Below are positions 34,627 to 44,353 of a DNA stretch of 64,000 nucleotides, in pieces (position 1 is the first letter of the stretch; the number at the start of each line of letters is the position of its first letter). The stretch is from Plebeiibacterium sediminum. GTDB taxonomy: Bacteria; Bacteroidota; Bacteroidia; Bacteroidales; Marinilabiliaceae. A program made the translations under genes and the position numbers. The notes under the pieces are model-generated. The model saw only the letters and a list, made by a program, of their open reading frames with translations. It did not search any database and was not told the origin of the DNA. The stretch spans positions 44,620 through 108,619 of the forward strand of contig NZ_JAPDPJ010000014.1 in the NCBI RefSeq assembly GCF_026013605.1. The letters run 5' to 3'.

Positions 34627-36768
34627 CTACAAAAAGTCTTTAAAATATTGGGTTACTTTTTCCATTAAATGAACACGATCTGGACCTAATACATTATGCT
34701 CATGACGAGGATAAACAAAATAATCTACCTGCTTTCTTTTTTTAATACAGTGCTCAATAAACTGTAAACTATGTTGCCATACAACAGTTGGATCAATAGC
34801 TCCATGAATAACCAACAAACGCCCTTGTAAATTATCCACTCGTAAATTTAAATTTGATTTTTCATATCCTTCAGGGTTTTCATCCGGAGTATCCATATAT
34901 CGCTCTCCATACATAATTTCATAGTATTTCCAATCAATTACTGGCCCACCAGAAACTCCTACTTTAAAATCATTTGGATATTTTTCCATCAGGTTTATAG
35001 TCATAAAACCACCAAAACTCCAACCATGAACCCCAATTCGATCTTGATCAACGTAAGGCAATGACTTTAAAAACTTTACACCCTCATACTGATCCTGTGT
35101 TTCACACTCTCCTAATTGTCTGTGTATCACCTTCTCAAAATCACATCCTCTATCCGGGGTTCCTCTGTTATCCATTGTAAAGCATATATAACCATTCTGA
35201 GCCATATAAAGTTGCCAATATCTTGCACCTCCTAACCATGAATTATTAACCTGCTGCGAATGAGGTCCGCCATAAACATACACCACAACCGGGTATTTTT
35301 TATTTACATCAAAGTTTGCTGGTAAGATCAATCGATAATTTAAATCGGTAATTCCATCAGCTGATTTAATTGTTCCTAATTCAACTTTTCCAAAATCATA
35401 CTCTTCAAATGGATTTTCAGCCTTAAATAATACCTGCTTAGTTTTCTTCTTTACATCATATAATTCTATAACCCTTGGAACATTTAAGCTTGAATAATAA
35501 TCAAGTACTTTATTCTTTGAATCATTTAAAACCACCGAATGAAACCCTTGTGCACTTGACAACTTATTAACCTTACCATTTTTCATTGAAACACTATATA
35601 AATGTCGATTCATGACATCGTCTTTAGTCCCCTCAAAAAACAAGGTATTTCCTTTAGCATCAAATCCAAAATTATCTGTTACGACCCATTCACCTTTCGT
35701 GATTTGTTTTAGTAATCCCTTATTAATATCATATAAGTAGAAATGATTATACCCATCTCTTTCACTTTGCCACACAAATTTGGTGTTACTATTGGGCACA
35801 AAGACAGCCGGATTCTCTGGTTCCACCCACTTATCACTCTTTTCTTCAAACAAGGTTTTAAACAAACTACCATCTGCTACATTATATAAATTGTAATGCA
35901 TATGATTTTGAGCTCTGTTAAGCTCTGCTACTCCTATATACTTTTCATCTGGTGACCACGAAACATTCGTTAAAAACTTCTCCTTTGGCAAACCCGTCTC
36001 CAGATACAATTTTTCTTTGGTTTCAGCATTAAATACGCCAATTGTAACATGATGACTATCCATGCCTGCCATTGGATATTTAATATTTTCAACTTTAGCA
36101 ACTCTCTCATTAATATTAACTAAAGGATAATCCGTGACCATAGATTCATCTTTTCTATAAAATGCCAAAGATTTGCCGTTTGGTGACCAAAAAATACCGC
36201 CACTTATTCCAAATTCATTACGATGAACAGTTTGACCTAAAACAATATCTTTACTTTCTGCTTTCTCAACTAAAACAGATTTATTATCATCTCCTACAAC
36301 AAATAAATCGCCATCATTTAAATAAGCTACGAATCTGGATACAGGATTAAAACTTAAAAATTCAGCTTCTTTAGGATAATTAATAATATACTTAACCTTA
36401 TCACTATTAACATCCGCAATTACTATTGCTCCTGGTAAATTTACGTAATAACTATTTGAGGTAATCCATTTTATGGGATACAAGGAGTTTAATTTAGAAA
36501 GATCACTATTTGAAAATAAATCATTAACCTGTTTCAAAGTTAAAAATGATGATTTCTCTAATTGATCTTCAACATAAAATATAGTATCACGCTGAAATAA
36601 AACTAAAGAATCTGTACCAGGCAAAAACTCATATTTCACATATTTAGGAATGAAATTTCTAAAATTTTTACCCCCCGATATTACATCCTCAAGCTCTAAT
36701 TTATTTTGAGCATTTAATCCTACCAAACACAAAAAAAATGTTAGTAGTGTAAAATAAAATACTTTCAT
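34627..36768 (-). CDS. Dipeptidyl-peptidase IV-type S9 peptidase
   Basis: A 713-residue exported serine peptidase. A signal peptide ends near GLNAQ (21). The N-terminal half is the DPP-IV beta-propeller (including GGIFWSPNGKSLAFYRKDES). The C-terminal alpha/beta hydrolase has Ser584 (GWSFGG), Asp659 (HGAIDP) and His691 (YPRHEHN). It removes Xaa-Pro or Xaa-Ala dipeptides from oligopeptides in the periplasm or at the surface. This is a common feature of protein-degrading Bacteroidota. The gene is monocistronic. Confidence 0.92.
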   Translation of the reverse strand: MKVFYFTLLTFFLCLVGLNAQNKLELEDVISGGKNFRNFIPKYVKYEFLPGTDSLVLFQRDTIFYVEDQLEKSSFLTLKQVNDLFSNSDLSKLNSLYPIKWITSNSYYVNLPGAIVIADVNSDKVKYIINYPKEAEFLSFNPVSRFVAYLNDGDLFVVGDDNKSVLVEKAESKDIVLGQTVHRNEFGISGGIFWSPNGKSLAFYRKDESMVTDYPLVNINERVAKVENIKYPMAGMDSHHVTIGVFNAETKEKLYLETGLPKEKFLTNVSWSPDEKYIGVAELNRAQNHMHYNLYNVADGSLFKTLFEEKSDKWVEPENPAVFVPNSNTKFVWQSERDGYNHFYLYDINKGLLKQITKGEWVVTDNFGFDAKGNTLFFEGTKDDVMNRHLYSVSMKNGKVNKLSSAQGFHSVVLNDSKNKVLDYYSSLNVPRVIELYDVKKKTKQVLFKAENPFEEYDFGKVELGTIKSADGITDLNYRLILPANFDVNKKYPVVVYVYGGPHSQQVNNSWLGGARYWQLYMAQNGYICFTMDNRGTPDRGCDFEKVIHRQLGECETQDQYEGVKFLKSLPYVDQDRIGVHGWSFGGFMTINLMEKYPNDFKVGVSGGPVIDWKYYEIMYGERYMDTPDENPEGYEKSNLNLRVDNLQGRLLVIHGAIDPTVVWQHSLQFIEHCIKKRKQVDYFVYPRHEHNVLGPDRVHLMEKVTQYFKDFL

Positions 36769-37031
36769 TATATATTTAAATTTATTGATTGGTCCATTGA
36801 AACATTAAATAAAATCTCTAAAAAACACTATTTACTTATAGAAACCTGTTCAGATTTACTTTTGTTTTAATAAAAATAACTATTTTAGACAAGCAGAATT
36901 TATAGTATTTACAAAGCATTGACTGATTATCAACCTGATGCTTTATTTTAGATGGCTGCAAATATAACATAAAAAGCCTTTGGGCATTAAAACATAACAA
37001 ATAACCGCATAATACTAAACGAATTATACTC

Positions 37032-37466
37032 ATGAAAAAAGGACTTTTATTATTTTTTGTTCTAACTTTTGTAATTAGCATACTTGTACCAAACAATGCA
37101 AATTCTCAGGATGAGAAAATTGAAACATGTGAAAAGTTATTACAAGCTCCTTTTATCTCAAACGGACAACCTTTCAGGGCTTTTTTAACAGGTGATGAAG
37201 TGGCAGAATTTCATACTACATTTTTAAATGGAAGTTTATACAGACTTGTGGCTTGCTCTGCTAAAAATGAACCCATCATTTTTTCAATATACGATACTAA
37301 CAGAAACCTTCTTTTTACCAACGAAGAACATAACAACACCAATACATGGGATTTTAAAATAGACGGTTCTGTAGAATGTATTATTGAAGCCAAATTAGAT
37401 AAAAAATTAGCAACTTCAGGAATGGCTCTTTTATACATTGGTTTTAAAAACCAACTAGAAAACTAA
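37032..37466 (+). CDS. Small exported protein before an ABC exporter gene
   Basis: A 144-residue protein with a cleavable signal peptide (about 1-25, ending NANSQ) and a mostly beta-sheet mature part (SNGQPFRAFLTGDEVAEF, NEPIIFSIYDTNRNLLFT). Two Cys are in the mature part near 33 and 77, possibly a disulfide. It is 29 bp ahead of the large ABCG-type gene on the same strand, so it may be a partner or substrate. No family is recognised. Confidence 0.65.
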   Translation: MKKGLLLFFVLTFVISILVPNNANSQDEKIETCEKLLQAPFISNGQPFRAFLTGDEVAEFHTTFLNGSLYRLVACSAKNEPIIFSIYDTNRNLLFTNEEHNNTNTWDFKIDGSVECIIEAKLDKKLATSGMALLYIGFKNQLEN

Positions 37467-37495
37467 GCCATTTATAATTATTATAAACTCTTTAT

Positions 37496-40400
37496 ATGAG
37501 CGAAGGAATATTAAAAGCATTAATACAACTTTTTGCTTTAATAGCATTTCCTCAAAAGGACAGTAAATCAAGAAGAAACATAGTTAAGAACTTCCTTGAC
37601 CAGCAGTTAAACAAACAAATGGTTGAGGAATATCTTAATATCTATGAAAAACACTATCAAGAGCACGTATCAAAATTAAAGAAGCTCCAAAATAGCGAAA
37701 TCGAACGCTCTACCTTAACAGCCAATTCTGTTAAAGCCTTAAGAATTTCAACCGCAATTAATAAAGAGCTTGTTCACTACCAGAAGCTCATTGTAATTAT
37801 TCAGCTTATTGAATTTCTAAAATCAGGAGTTGAAATCAGCAGATTCGAGAAAGACTTTGTTTACACAATAGCGCAAACTTTTCATATTTCGGATGAAGAG
37901 TATCATTTAATGGAAGATTTTATCATTGGAGATATGAATACTCCTGTCAACAATAATAATCTTCTGATCATTAACAAAAACAAAGGCTCAAAATACAGTC
38001 AGACAAGACACTTACAATGGGCAAATCTTAAACAAGAAATTCATATATTAAGAATAAAATCCGGCAGTTTATTTCTTTTAAGATTAAATGACAATGTAGA
38101 AATTAGCATCAATGGCCAGTTATTAGCCACTAACAGAGTTCATGTTCTTACTCCAGGATGTTCTTTACGAAATAATAGAATTGATCCAATATATTACAGT
38201 GATATTGTAGGTAAATTCACAAGTGATAATATTTCGGAACCAATAACATTCAATGTTAATAACATAAGTTATGCATTCAAAAATAAAACTATTGGAATTC
38301 AACCATTAAGTTTTTATAGTGAATCAGGTCGATTAGTGGGGATTATGGGAGCTAGTGGTGCTGGAAAAACAACACTTACCAATATTTTAAGTGGCATTGT
38401 ACAACCACAAGAGGGAAATGTAAAAATAAACAATGTCGACATACATAAAAATCCAAAAAAAATAGAAGGTTTGATTGGTTACGTTTCGCAGGACGACCTG
38501 CTAATGGAAAACCTTACAGTTTATCAAAACCTTTATTACAATGCAAAATTATGCTTTGGTGATTACAGTGAACTTAAAATTCAAAAAAGAGTTTTATCCC
38601 TACTCTCATCTTTAGGTCTTCATGAAATTAAGGACATGAAAGTAGGTTCTCCCTTGAATAAAAAAATAAGTGGAGGACAACGTAAAAGACTGAACATTGC
38701 TCTAGAATTAATACGTGAACCTGCAATCCTGTTTCTGGATGAACCAACATCCGGTTTATCTTCTAAAGATTCTGCCAACATTTTAGACTTATTAAAGGAA
38801 TTGGCATTAAAAGGAAAACTCGTATTTGTTGTTATCCATCAACCATCTAGTGACATTTTTAAAATGTTTAATCAACTATTGGTAATGGATAATGGAGGGT
38901 ATTTAATATACGATGGAGATCCTGTCGAAAGCATTAACTACTTCAAATCATCAGTAAACCAAGCAAATAAACAAGAAAGCGAATGCCATACCTGTGGAAA
39001 TGTCAATCCGGAGCAGGTTCTTAATATCGTATCATCTCAAATTATCGATGAATACGGAACTCTTACCAGAAGTAGAAAAATAGAACCTGACGAATGGCAT
39101 CAACGTTTTAAGGAGTACAAACCTGAATCAAAAAGAAAAGAGAGCTTAAATGATCCACCTAGTATAAATTTTAAGATCCCAAATAAACTAAAACAACTTA
39201 GTGTTTTTATAAAAAGAGATGTACTTTCAAAACTTTCTAATAAGCAATATTTATTAATTAACCTATTAGAAACACCCATATTAGCCATTCTTTTGTCTTC
39301 CATTATAAAATTTTATAATGTAGACACCACCAACAATCAAGGGTATGTATACCAAGACAACCCAAACATTGTTGTTTACATTATCATGGCAGTTATTATT
39401 GCTCTTTTTGTTGGCCTTACTGTTAGTGCAGAAGAAATAATACGTGACAAAAAAATATTAAAGCGAGAGGCATTTTTAAATCTAAGCAGATTAAGCTACT
39501 TGCTTTCAAAATTCTTTATTCTGGGATTTATTTCTGCCATCCAAACTTTATTATTTGTAGCAATAGGAAATACAATCATCGAGATTAAAGGGATGTTCTT
39601 TGAGTATTGGATTATTCTGTTTAGTGCATCTGTATTTTCTAATTTATTAGGTTTAATCATCTCTGATAGCTTTAAAGATGCTATTAACATCTATATTCTT
39701 ATTCCATTTCTACTCATTCCTCAAATCATTCTTTCCGGAGTATTTATAAGTTATGATAATTTAAATCCTAAATTATCAAATCCGGAAAAAATCCCCTGGT
39801 ATGGAGAAGGAATTACTGCAAGATGGGCTTTTGAAGCCTTAGCTGTAAATCAATTTAAAAACAACAAATACGAAAGGGAGTTTTATACATTTGATAAGAT
39901 TAAAAGTGAAGCAAAATTTAAAAAAGAATATTGGATACCCTCAATTCTAGCCAAACTTGATGACTGCTTAAAATATTATGAAAACCAAGATATTGAAAAT
40001 CTTAATAACGCTTTTTCTCTTATTGAAAATGAGATTGCTTACGCGAGTAACAATGGCATACTTAAAGACAAGTTTTATGCTATAAATGCAATTTCTGACA
40101 CTTTTAATATTGACACTTACAATAAACTTAAAGAGGAAATAAACAGCCTAAAGAAAGACTATATTAAGATTTTCAATAAAACGGATGAATTACTTGATAA
40201 CAAGAAAAAGCAATTCCTTAAAACAAACGCAGAGAAAGAAGAATTTAATAATCTTAAAAGATTAAATTATAATTTAGAACTTGAACGATTTGTAAGAAAT
40301 ACTAACAATATCTTTTCTAATAAGATTATTGAATACAATGGTAAGTTACTACAGAAATCAGACCCAATATTTAAAGACCCTCAAAATAATTATTTATTAG

Positions 40401-40582
40401 CTCATTTTCTTAGTCCTTACAAGAAAATAGGTTCCATAAAAATTGATACAATATGGGCTAACACAATCGTTATCTGGTTATACAATATTGTATTATTTCT
40501 AATTCTATACTCTGGAATACTAAAAGAAATGCTGCATATTTTTGAAGAGAAATACAATAAACTAAAAAATAAAAGAGAGTAG
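37496..40582 (+). CDS. ABCG-type half transporter with TerB-like N-terminus
   Basis: A 1028-residue protein. Residues 1-145 form a helical domain like TerB, then a small beta domain (about 155-245) reminiscent of FHA. The ATPase comes next: Walker A GASGAGKTT at 285-293, signature ISGGQRKR, Walker B ILFLDEPTSGLSS. An ABC-2 membrane region begins near 590, and an unusually large segment (about 780-985, charged, coiled-coil-prone) separates the last two helices. The ATPase-before-membrane order is the ABCG arrangement. The substrate is unknown. The 29-bp gap to the preceding exported protein suggests a joint role. It ends in a convergent terminator. Confidence 0.88.
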   Translation: MSEGILKALIQLFALIAFPQKDSKSRRNIVKNFLDQQLNKQMVEEYLNIYEKHYQEHVSKLKKLQNSEIERSTLTANSVKALRISTAINKELVHYQKLIVIIQLIEFLKSGVEISRFEKDFVYTIAQTFHISDEEYHLMEDFIIGDMNTPVNNNNLLIINKNKGSKYSQTRHLQWANLKQEIHILRIKSGSLFLLRLNDNVEISINGQLLATNRVHVLTPGCSLRNNRIDPIYYSDIVGKFTSDNISEPITFNVNNISYAFKNKTIGIQPLSFYSESGRLVGIMGASGAGKTTLTNILSGIVQPQEGNVKINNVDIHKNPKKIEGLIGYVSQDDLLMENLTVYQNLYYNAKLCFGDYSELKIQKRVLSLLSSLGLHEIKDMKVGSPLNKKISGGQRKRLNIALELIREPAILFLDEPTSGLSSKDSANILDLLKELALKGKLVFVVIHQPSSDIFKMFNQLLVMDNGGYLIYDGDPVESINYFKSSVNQANKQESECHTCGNVNPEQVLNIVSSQIIDEYGTLTRSRKIEPDEWHQRFKEYKPESKRKESLNDPPSINFKIPNKLKQLSVFIKRDVLSKLSNKQYLLINLLETPILAILLSSIIKFYNVDTTNNQGYVYQDNPNIVVYIIMAVIIALFVGLTVSAEEIIRDKKILKREAFLNLSRLSYLLSKFFILGFISAIQTLLFVAIGNTIIEIKGMFFEYWIILFSASVFSNLLGLIISDSFKDAINIYILIPFLLIPQIILSGVFISYDNLNPKLSNPEKIPWYGEGITARWAFEALAVNQFKNNKYEREFYTFDKIKSEAKFKKEYWIPSILAKLDDCLKYYENQDIENLNNAFSLIENEIAYASNNGILKDKFYAINAISDTFNIDTYNKLKEEINSLKKDYIKIFNKTDELLDNKKKQFLKTNAEKEEFNNLKRLNYNLELERFVRNTNNIFSNKIIEYNGKLLQKSDPIFKDPQNNYLLAHFLSPYKKIGSIKIDTIWANTIVIWLYNIVLFLILYSGILKEMLHIFEEKYNKLKNKRE

Positions 40583-40605
40583 CATATAAATATACTACTC
40601 TCTTT
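40572..40605 (+). terminator. Bidirectional terminator
   Basis: Perfect 11-bp arms AAAGAGAGTAG and CTACTCTCTTT around a 12-nt loop, overlapping the stop codon of the ABCG-type gene. It serves the converging SiaC-like gene as well. Confidence 0.75.
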
Positions 40606-40626
40606 CACATTGTAATCTTAATATTT

Positions 40627-41007
40627 TTACTCTTCCATTTCAATCATTTTAAAAGGTATGTTTATTATCGACTGATAATCCTCTCCAGCCTCAAACATAT
40701 CCTCATCATCTTCTTCATAATACCAGTTAACTTCTACTTTCTGTCCCTTTTTAAATATACTTTCCAATTTCTTGAAAATATCTAAAATACATTTTGAAGA
40801 ACTAGTGTTAAAATATTCAAGCTGGACATTCACTGCAGTGTCATTATTAACATCACTGCTATACTCTTCAAGCCAATCAATAAGAGGCTTATAAAACTCT
40901 ATTGAATTTTCTGGTATTGAACGTCCTTTAATTTCGATAATTCCTTTTTCTCCATCTAATCTAACATATGGAGTTTTAGGTGTTCCTTCTCTAACTATTG
41001 TTTCCAT
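40627..41007 (-). CDS. SiaC/DUF1987-family signalling protein
   Basis: A 126-residue cytoplasmic protein of the SiaC family. Family marks are IIEIKGRSIPENSIEFYKPLIDWL and the WYYEEDDEDMFEAGEDY end. The phospho-acceptor site is intact: Thr68 in FNTSS, at the same number as the Thr known to be phosphorylated in Pseudomonas SiaC. It is 18 bp downstream of the SiaB-type kinase gene. In Pseudomonas, SiaC binds and activates the diguanylate cyclase SiaD when unphosphorylated; no SiaA or SiaD homologue is adjacent here, so the target is unknown. Confidence 0.85.
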   Translation of the reverse strand: METIVREGTPKTPYVRLDGEKGIIEIKGRSIPENSIEFYKPLIDWLEEYSSDVNNDTAVNVQLEYFNTSSSKCILDIFKKLESIFKKGQKVEVNWYYEEDDEDMFEAGEDYQSIINIPFKMIEMEE

Positions 41008-41025
41008 ATTGGTAACTATATGGTT

Positions 41026-41574
41026 TTAACTAATATATACATCTAATGAAAAAAATATATGACTGTCATTATACTTATAAAAATAGTATTCTAATTTATT
41101 GCCAGTCTTTCTTACGATATCAAGCATCCCAAGGCCGCCACCCCCTTTATCCGAAAACTCTCCATTACTCATAATATCCAAATACAACATGCGTATTTCT
41201 TTATCAGAAAGAGAATTTACCTGATCAATACGATCCTTAATAACATTAATTTTACTTTTATCTACAAAATTTCCTGTTGAAATCCTGTAAAAAGAGCCAT
41301 CTTTACTTAAAATGATAACTCCAAAATTATTTTGCTGATTATCATGTAAATCAACAGGTGCTTTATCTACGTGATGATATAAATTTTGCAAACACTCCAC
41401 AAACACATTATACACCTTTTTCCTAATCTTATTTTTTTCATTCTTAAGGTTTAAACTATTTTCAATAGTACCTAATGCTTCAGTTATAAGATCAGGGGTA
41501 ATACTTCCATTAAAGTTAAGAATAACTTCTCCCTCTAATTTATCGTTATACCACTCTGTTATGTTAAATGCCAT
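41026..41574 (-). CDS. SiaB-family protein kinase
   Basis: A 182-residue GHKL-fold protein of the SiaB/DUF6272 type. The N box is FVECLQN (helix with catalytic Glu and Asn), and a Gly-rich lid DKGGGGLGMLDI follows near 140-150. There is no phospho-acceptor His and no transmembrane helix. SiaB phosphorylates SiaC on Thr68 in Pseudomonas. The gene directly precedes the SiaC-like gene. It is driven by a promoter flanked by an inverted repeat (41589-41631). Confidence 0.85.
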   Translation of the reverse strand: MAFNITEWYNDKLEGEVILNFNGSITPDLITEALGTIENSLNLKNEKNKIRKKVYNVFVECLQNLYHHVDKAPVDLHDNQQNNFGVIILSKDGSFYRISTGNFVDKSKINVIKDRIDQVNSLSDKEIRMLYLDIMSNGEFSDKGGGGLGMLDIVRKTGNKLEYYFYKYNDSHIFFSLDVYIS

Positions 41575-41588
41575 CTGTATTATTAATA

Positions 41589-41631
41589 AAGCTTGTCACA
41601 AATATATAAATTTTGACTATTGTACAAGCTT
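41589..41631. repeat. Inverted repeat flanking the siaB-type promoter
   Basis: Arms AAGCTTGT (41589-41596) and ACAAGCTT (41624-41631) are perfect inverses, separated by 27 nt. One covers the predicted transcription start and the other covers the minus-33 TTG, so binding at either could affect the promoter. Confidence 0.45.
41599..41627 (-). promoter_or_regulatory. Promoter of the SiaB/SiaC-type operon
   Basis: On the minus strand TTG (41625-41627), 18 bp, TATATTTG (41599-41606). The predicted leader is about 18 nt. Confidence 0.5.
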
Positions 41632-41690
41632 AAACTTTAATCAATTTTACGAATAATCTTAAACAATAAGTTTAAAATATGGAAAACATC

Positions 41691-42617
41691 CTAAATTCCC
41701 CCTCCTTCTGTATACAAAGAATCCTTAGGTTTAAATTGTACAAGTTTCGACCCCGGTTTTACATCATTAGTTACCCAAACATTACCACCTATAACAGAAC
41801 CTTTTCCTACAGTTATTCTTCCCAAAATAGTTGCCTGCGAATAAATAACAACATCATCTTCAACAATCGGATGTCGTGGAATTCCTTTAATTGGATTACC
41901 ATTATCATCCAATGGAAAACTTTTTGCACCTAATGTAACCCCCTGAAACAACTTAACATTTTTACCTATAATAGATGTAGCCCCGATAACAACACCTGTT
42001 CCATGGTCTATTGTAAAGTATTCATCAATTTGTGCTTTAGGATGAATATCTATTCCTGTTTCAGAGTGTGCCATTTCTGATATCATTCGAGGAATAATAG
42101 GTACGCTCAACTTAACCAATGCATGTGCTATACGATAACTGGAAATAGCTCTAATTGCAGGATAGCAAAATATTACTTCACCCCTGCTTTTTGCTGCTGG
42201 ATCACCCAAATAAGCTGCTTCCACATCGGTTGTCAACAACCGCCTCAATTCAGGAAGCAAGGCAATAAAATCTTTAGTTATTTCAAAAGCCTTCAGCTTA
42301 TTTTCCTTTAATTTTTCAGGATCAGACATGCTACATTGAAAACATAAACCTGCTAATATTTGACGATTTAATAATTCAAATAAACGTTCGGTATTTACTC
42401 CAATATAATAATGTATACTCTCTGAACGTACAGGTGAATCTCCAAAATAACCCGGAAAAAGTATCTCCCTGGTCAAATTAACAATTTCACCTATTACATT
42501 TCCTGAAGGCATAGGATACTCAAAAAAGTGTGTATGACATACACTTTTATAAGAATCTTTTACAGTTAATGCTTTAATCGTTTCTTGTATTACTTCTGGA
42601 TACTTGAAATGGGTCAT
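41691..42617 (-). CDS. cysE: Serine O-acetyltransferase
   Basis: A 308-residue acetyltransferase. The N-terminal helical domain of about 175 residues is longer than in enteric CysE (as in the EpsC-type enzymes) and carries SESIHYYIGVNTERLF. The left-handed beta-helix begins near 185 with ETGIDIHPKAQID, catalytic DHGTGVVIGATSIIG, then GVTLGAKSF. It makes O-acetylserine from serine and acetyl-CoA for cysteine synthesis. It lies 12 bp after the S41 protease gene, so they are likely co-transcribed. The cysteine synthase gene is not in the window. Confidence 0.93.
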   Translation of the reverse strand: MTHFKYPEVIQETIKALTVKDSYKSVCHTHFFEYPMPSGNVIGEIVNLTREILFPGYFGDSPVRSESIHYYIGVNTERLFELLNRQILAGLCFQCSMSDPEKLKENKLKAFEITKDFIALLPELRRLLTTDVEAAYLGDPAAKSRGEVIFCYPAIRAISSYRIAHALVKLSVPIIPRMISEMAHSETGIDIHPKAQIDEYFTIDHGTGVVIGATSIIGKNVKLFQGVTLGAKSFPLDDNGNPIKGIPRHPIVEDDVVIYSQATILGRITVGKGSVIGGNVWVTNDVKPGSKLVQFKPKDSLYTEGGGI

Positions 42618-42629
42618 AATATATAACTA

Positions 42630-44228
42630 TTAATTCAGCAAATTTGAATATGATTTATCTGAAGATAATATCTCTAAAGCTTTATTAAATTCATTTGAAT
42701 TGGGATTGATTGTTTGGAAATATTCATTTACTCCCCAAATATTTCTTGCTATTAATGCTTTAAGTTGATTTTTCAATAAACTCAGCGAAACTTCTAACTC
42801 ATTAATATCAGATGTTATTTTCTCTTTCTTGCCTTCATCCAATAAATCCGAAATCATCTTATCATCAATTTCAAACGAATTATTAAACTCCTTATAATTT
42901 GAGTATCTTTCTTTTAAACCAACTCTATTTTTATCCATAAAAGATAAAACATACCTATTAATTACACCTAGAGCAATCAAATCCCTGTAATAATCGGAAT
43001 AACCAGTAGTATCTGCGGCAATAAAGATATCAGGATTTATTCCTCCTCCTCCATATACTAATCTTTGTGATGATTTGGTATGATATTCTGGTCCTTTATG
43101 TGAAACAGAATCATTTTCCTGATGAAGAACATCCCGCATATATATTTCTCTTCTGTATGCATCTACTCCCTTATCATAAGGTTTCTGAATACATCTGCCA
43201 GACGGTGTATAATATTTAGCAATTGTAAGTTTTATCATTGATCCATCTTGTAAATTTAATGGACGCTGAACCAAACCCTTTCCAAAACTTCTCCTACCAA
43301 GCACAATACCTCTATCCCAATCCTGAATAGCCCCTGTTACAATTTCACTTGCAGAAGCAGATCCTTCATTAATTAAAACAGCAACTTTACCTTTCTTAAA
43401 AAGACCTTCACTAGATGAATGATATTCTCTTCTTGGATTAGTCATTCCCTCTGTGTATACAATTAACTTATCTGCATCTAAAAATTCGTTTACAACTTCA
43501 ATTGCAGCCTTTAAATAACCTCCAGGATTACCCCTTAAATCAAGAATTAAATTCTTCATTCCTTGCTTATTCAAATCCTTTAAAGACTTTTCGAACTCAC
43601 TTGAAGTTGTTGCACTAAACTGACTAATTTTAATATAGCCAACATCATCAGATGCCATATATGAAGCCTCTACACTATATATTGGAATTTTATCTCGTTC
43701 AACGGTAAAATCTAATAACTTATCAGATCCTTTTCTTAATATTTTAAGTCTTACTTCGGTTCCTTTTTTTCCTTTTAAACGCTGCTGTACCCCACTATTT
43801 GTTAAACCTATACCCGCTACATTTTCATCATCAATATAAATGATTCTATCGCCTGCTAAAATCCCAACTTTTTCAGAAGGACCTCCAGATATAGGAGCGA
43901 CTACCAATAGTGTATCATTTAAAATATTAAACTGTACACCCACTCCTTCAAAACCACCATCCAAAGGTTCATTCAATTTTCTAACTTCTTCTTGTGAAAG
44001 ATACTCTGAATGAGGATCCAGATTTTTAAGCATTCCTACAATAGCATCTTCAACTAATTTTTCGTTATCAACCGAATCAACATAAAATGTAGAAATTAAT
44101 TTATATGCCAATTGCAACTTTTGTAGATCCTGATTAAAATTCTGAGCTTTTATATTACTCCCATATAAAAACAATACCATTAAGAAAATAAATTGCAAAG
44201 AACCTTTAACCACCTTATTAAAATGCAT
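42630..44228 (-). CDS. S41 family C-terminal processing peptidase
   Basis: A 532-residue exported peptidase of the Prc/CtpA type. A signal peptide ends near NIKAQ (29). A PDZ domain lies at about 88-178 (FEGVGVQFNI). The protease domain has Ser292 (GSASASE) and Lys317 (GRRSFGKG), matching the Ser/Lys dyad spacing of Prc. It cleaves proteins near their C-terminus in the periplasm. The tail from about 430 on is helical and less conserved. It has its own promoter (44264-44292) and precedes cysE, which is unrelated in function. Confidence 0.93.
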   Translation of the reverse strand: MHFNKVVKGSLQFIFLMVLFLYGSNIKAQNFNQDLQKLQLAYKLISTFYVDSVDNEKLVEDAIVGMLKNLDPHSEYLSQEEVRKLNEPLDGGFEGVGVQFNILNDTLLVVAPISGGPSEKVGILAGDRIIYIDDENVAGIGLTNSGVQQRLKGKKGTEVRLKILRKGSDKLLDFTVERDKIPIYSVEASYMASDDVGYIKISQFSATTSSEFEKSLKDLNKQGMKNLILDLRGNPGGYLKAAIEVVNEFLDADKLIVYTEGMTNPRREYHSSSEGLFKKGKVAVLINEGSASASEIVTGAIQDWDRGIVLGRRSFGKGLVQRPLNLQDGSMIKLTIAKYYTPSGRCIQKPYDKGVDAYRREIYMRDVLHQENDSVSHKGPEYHTKSSQRLVYGGGGINPDIFIAADTTGYSDYYRDLIALGVINRYVLSFMDKNRVGLKERYSNYKEFNNSFEIDDKMISDLLDEGKKEKITSDINELEVSLSLLKNQLKALIARNIWGVNEYFQTINPNSNEFNKALEILSSDKSYSNLLN

Positions 44229-44263
44229 AGTACTAATTTGTGTTATTATTTAGTCGTTTAAAA

Positions 44264-44292
44264 CAAAGATATAAACTATTAAAAACCTTCAA
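44264..44292 (-). promoter_or_regulatory. Promoter of the S41 peptidase-cysE unit
   Basis: On the minus strand TTG (44290-44292), 18 bp, TATCTTTG (44264-44271). The leader is about 29 nt. Confidence 0.5.
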
Positions 44293-44308
44293 CCTTTAAA
44301 ACAAAAAA

Positions 44309-44331
44309 AAGACCAGAAATGTTCTGGTCTT
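44309..44331 (-). terminator. Terminator of guaA
   Basis: Perfect 10-bp arms AAGACCAGAA and TTCTGGTCTT around a 3-nt loop, with A-runs before and T-runs after on both strands. It lies just after guaA and upstream of the S41 peptidase promoter. Confidence 0.85.
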
Positions 44332-44353
44332 TTTTTTGTTTTATATTTTCAAT

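Noticed and set aside
36836..37096. 86-residue minus-strand open frame
   Set aside because: It overlaps the start of the exported-protein gene on the other strand and crosses a likely promoter region; composition is not protein-like.
41026..41574. GHKL protein as an anti-sigma kinase partner of the STAS protein
   Set aside because: It is directly paired with a SiaC-like gene and matches the SiaB type; the STAS gene is about 5 kb away. A cross-link is possible but unsupported.
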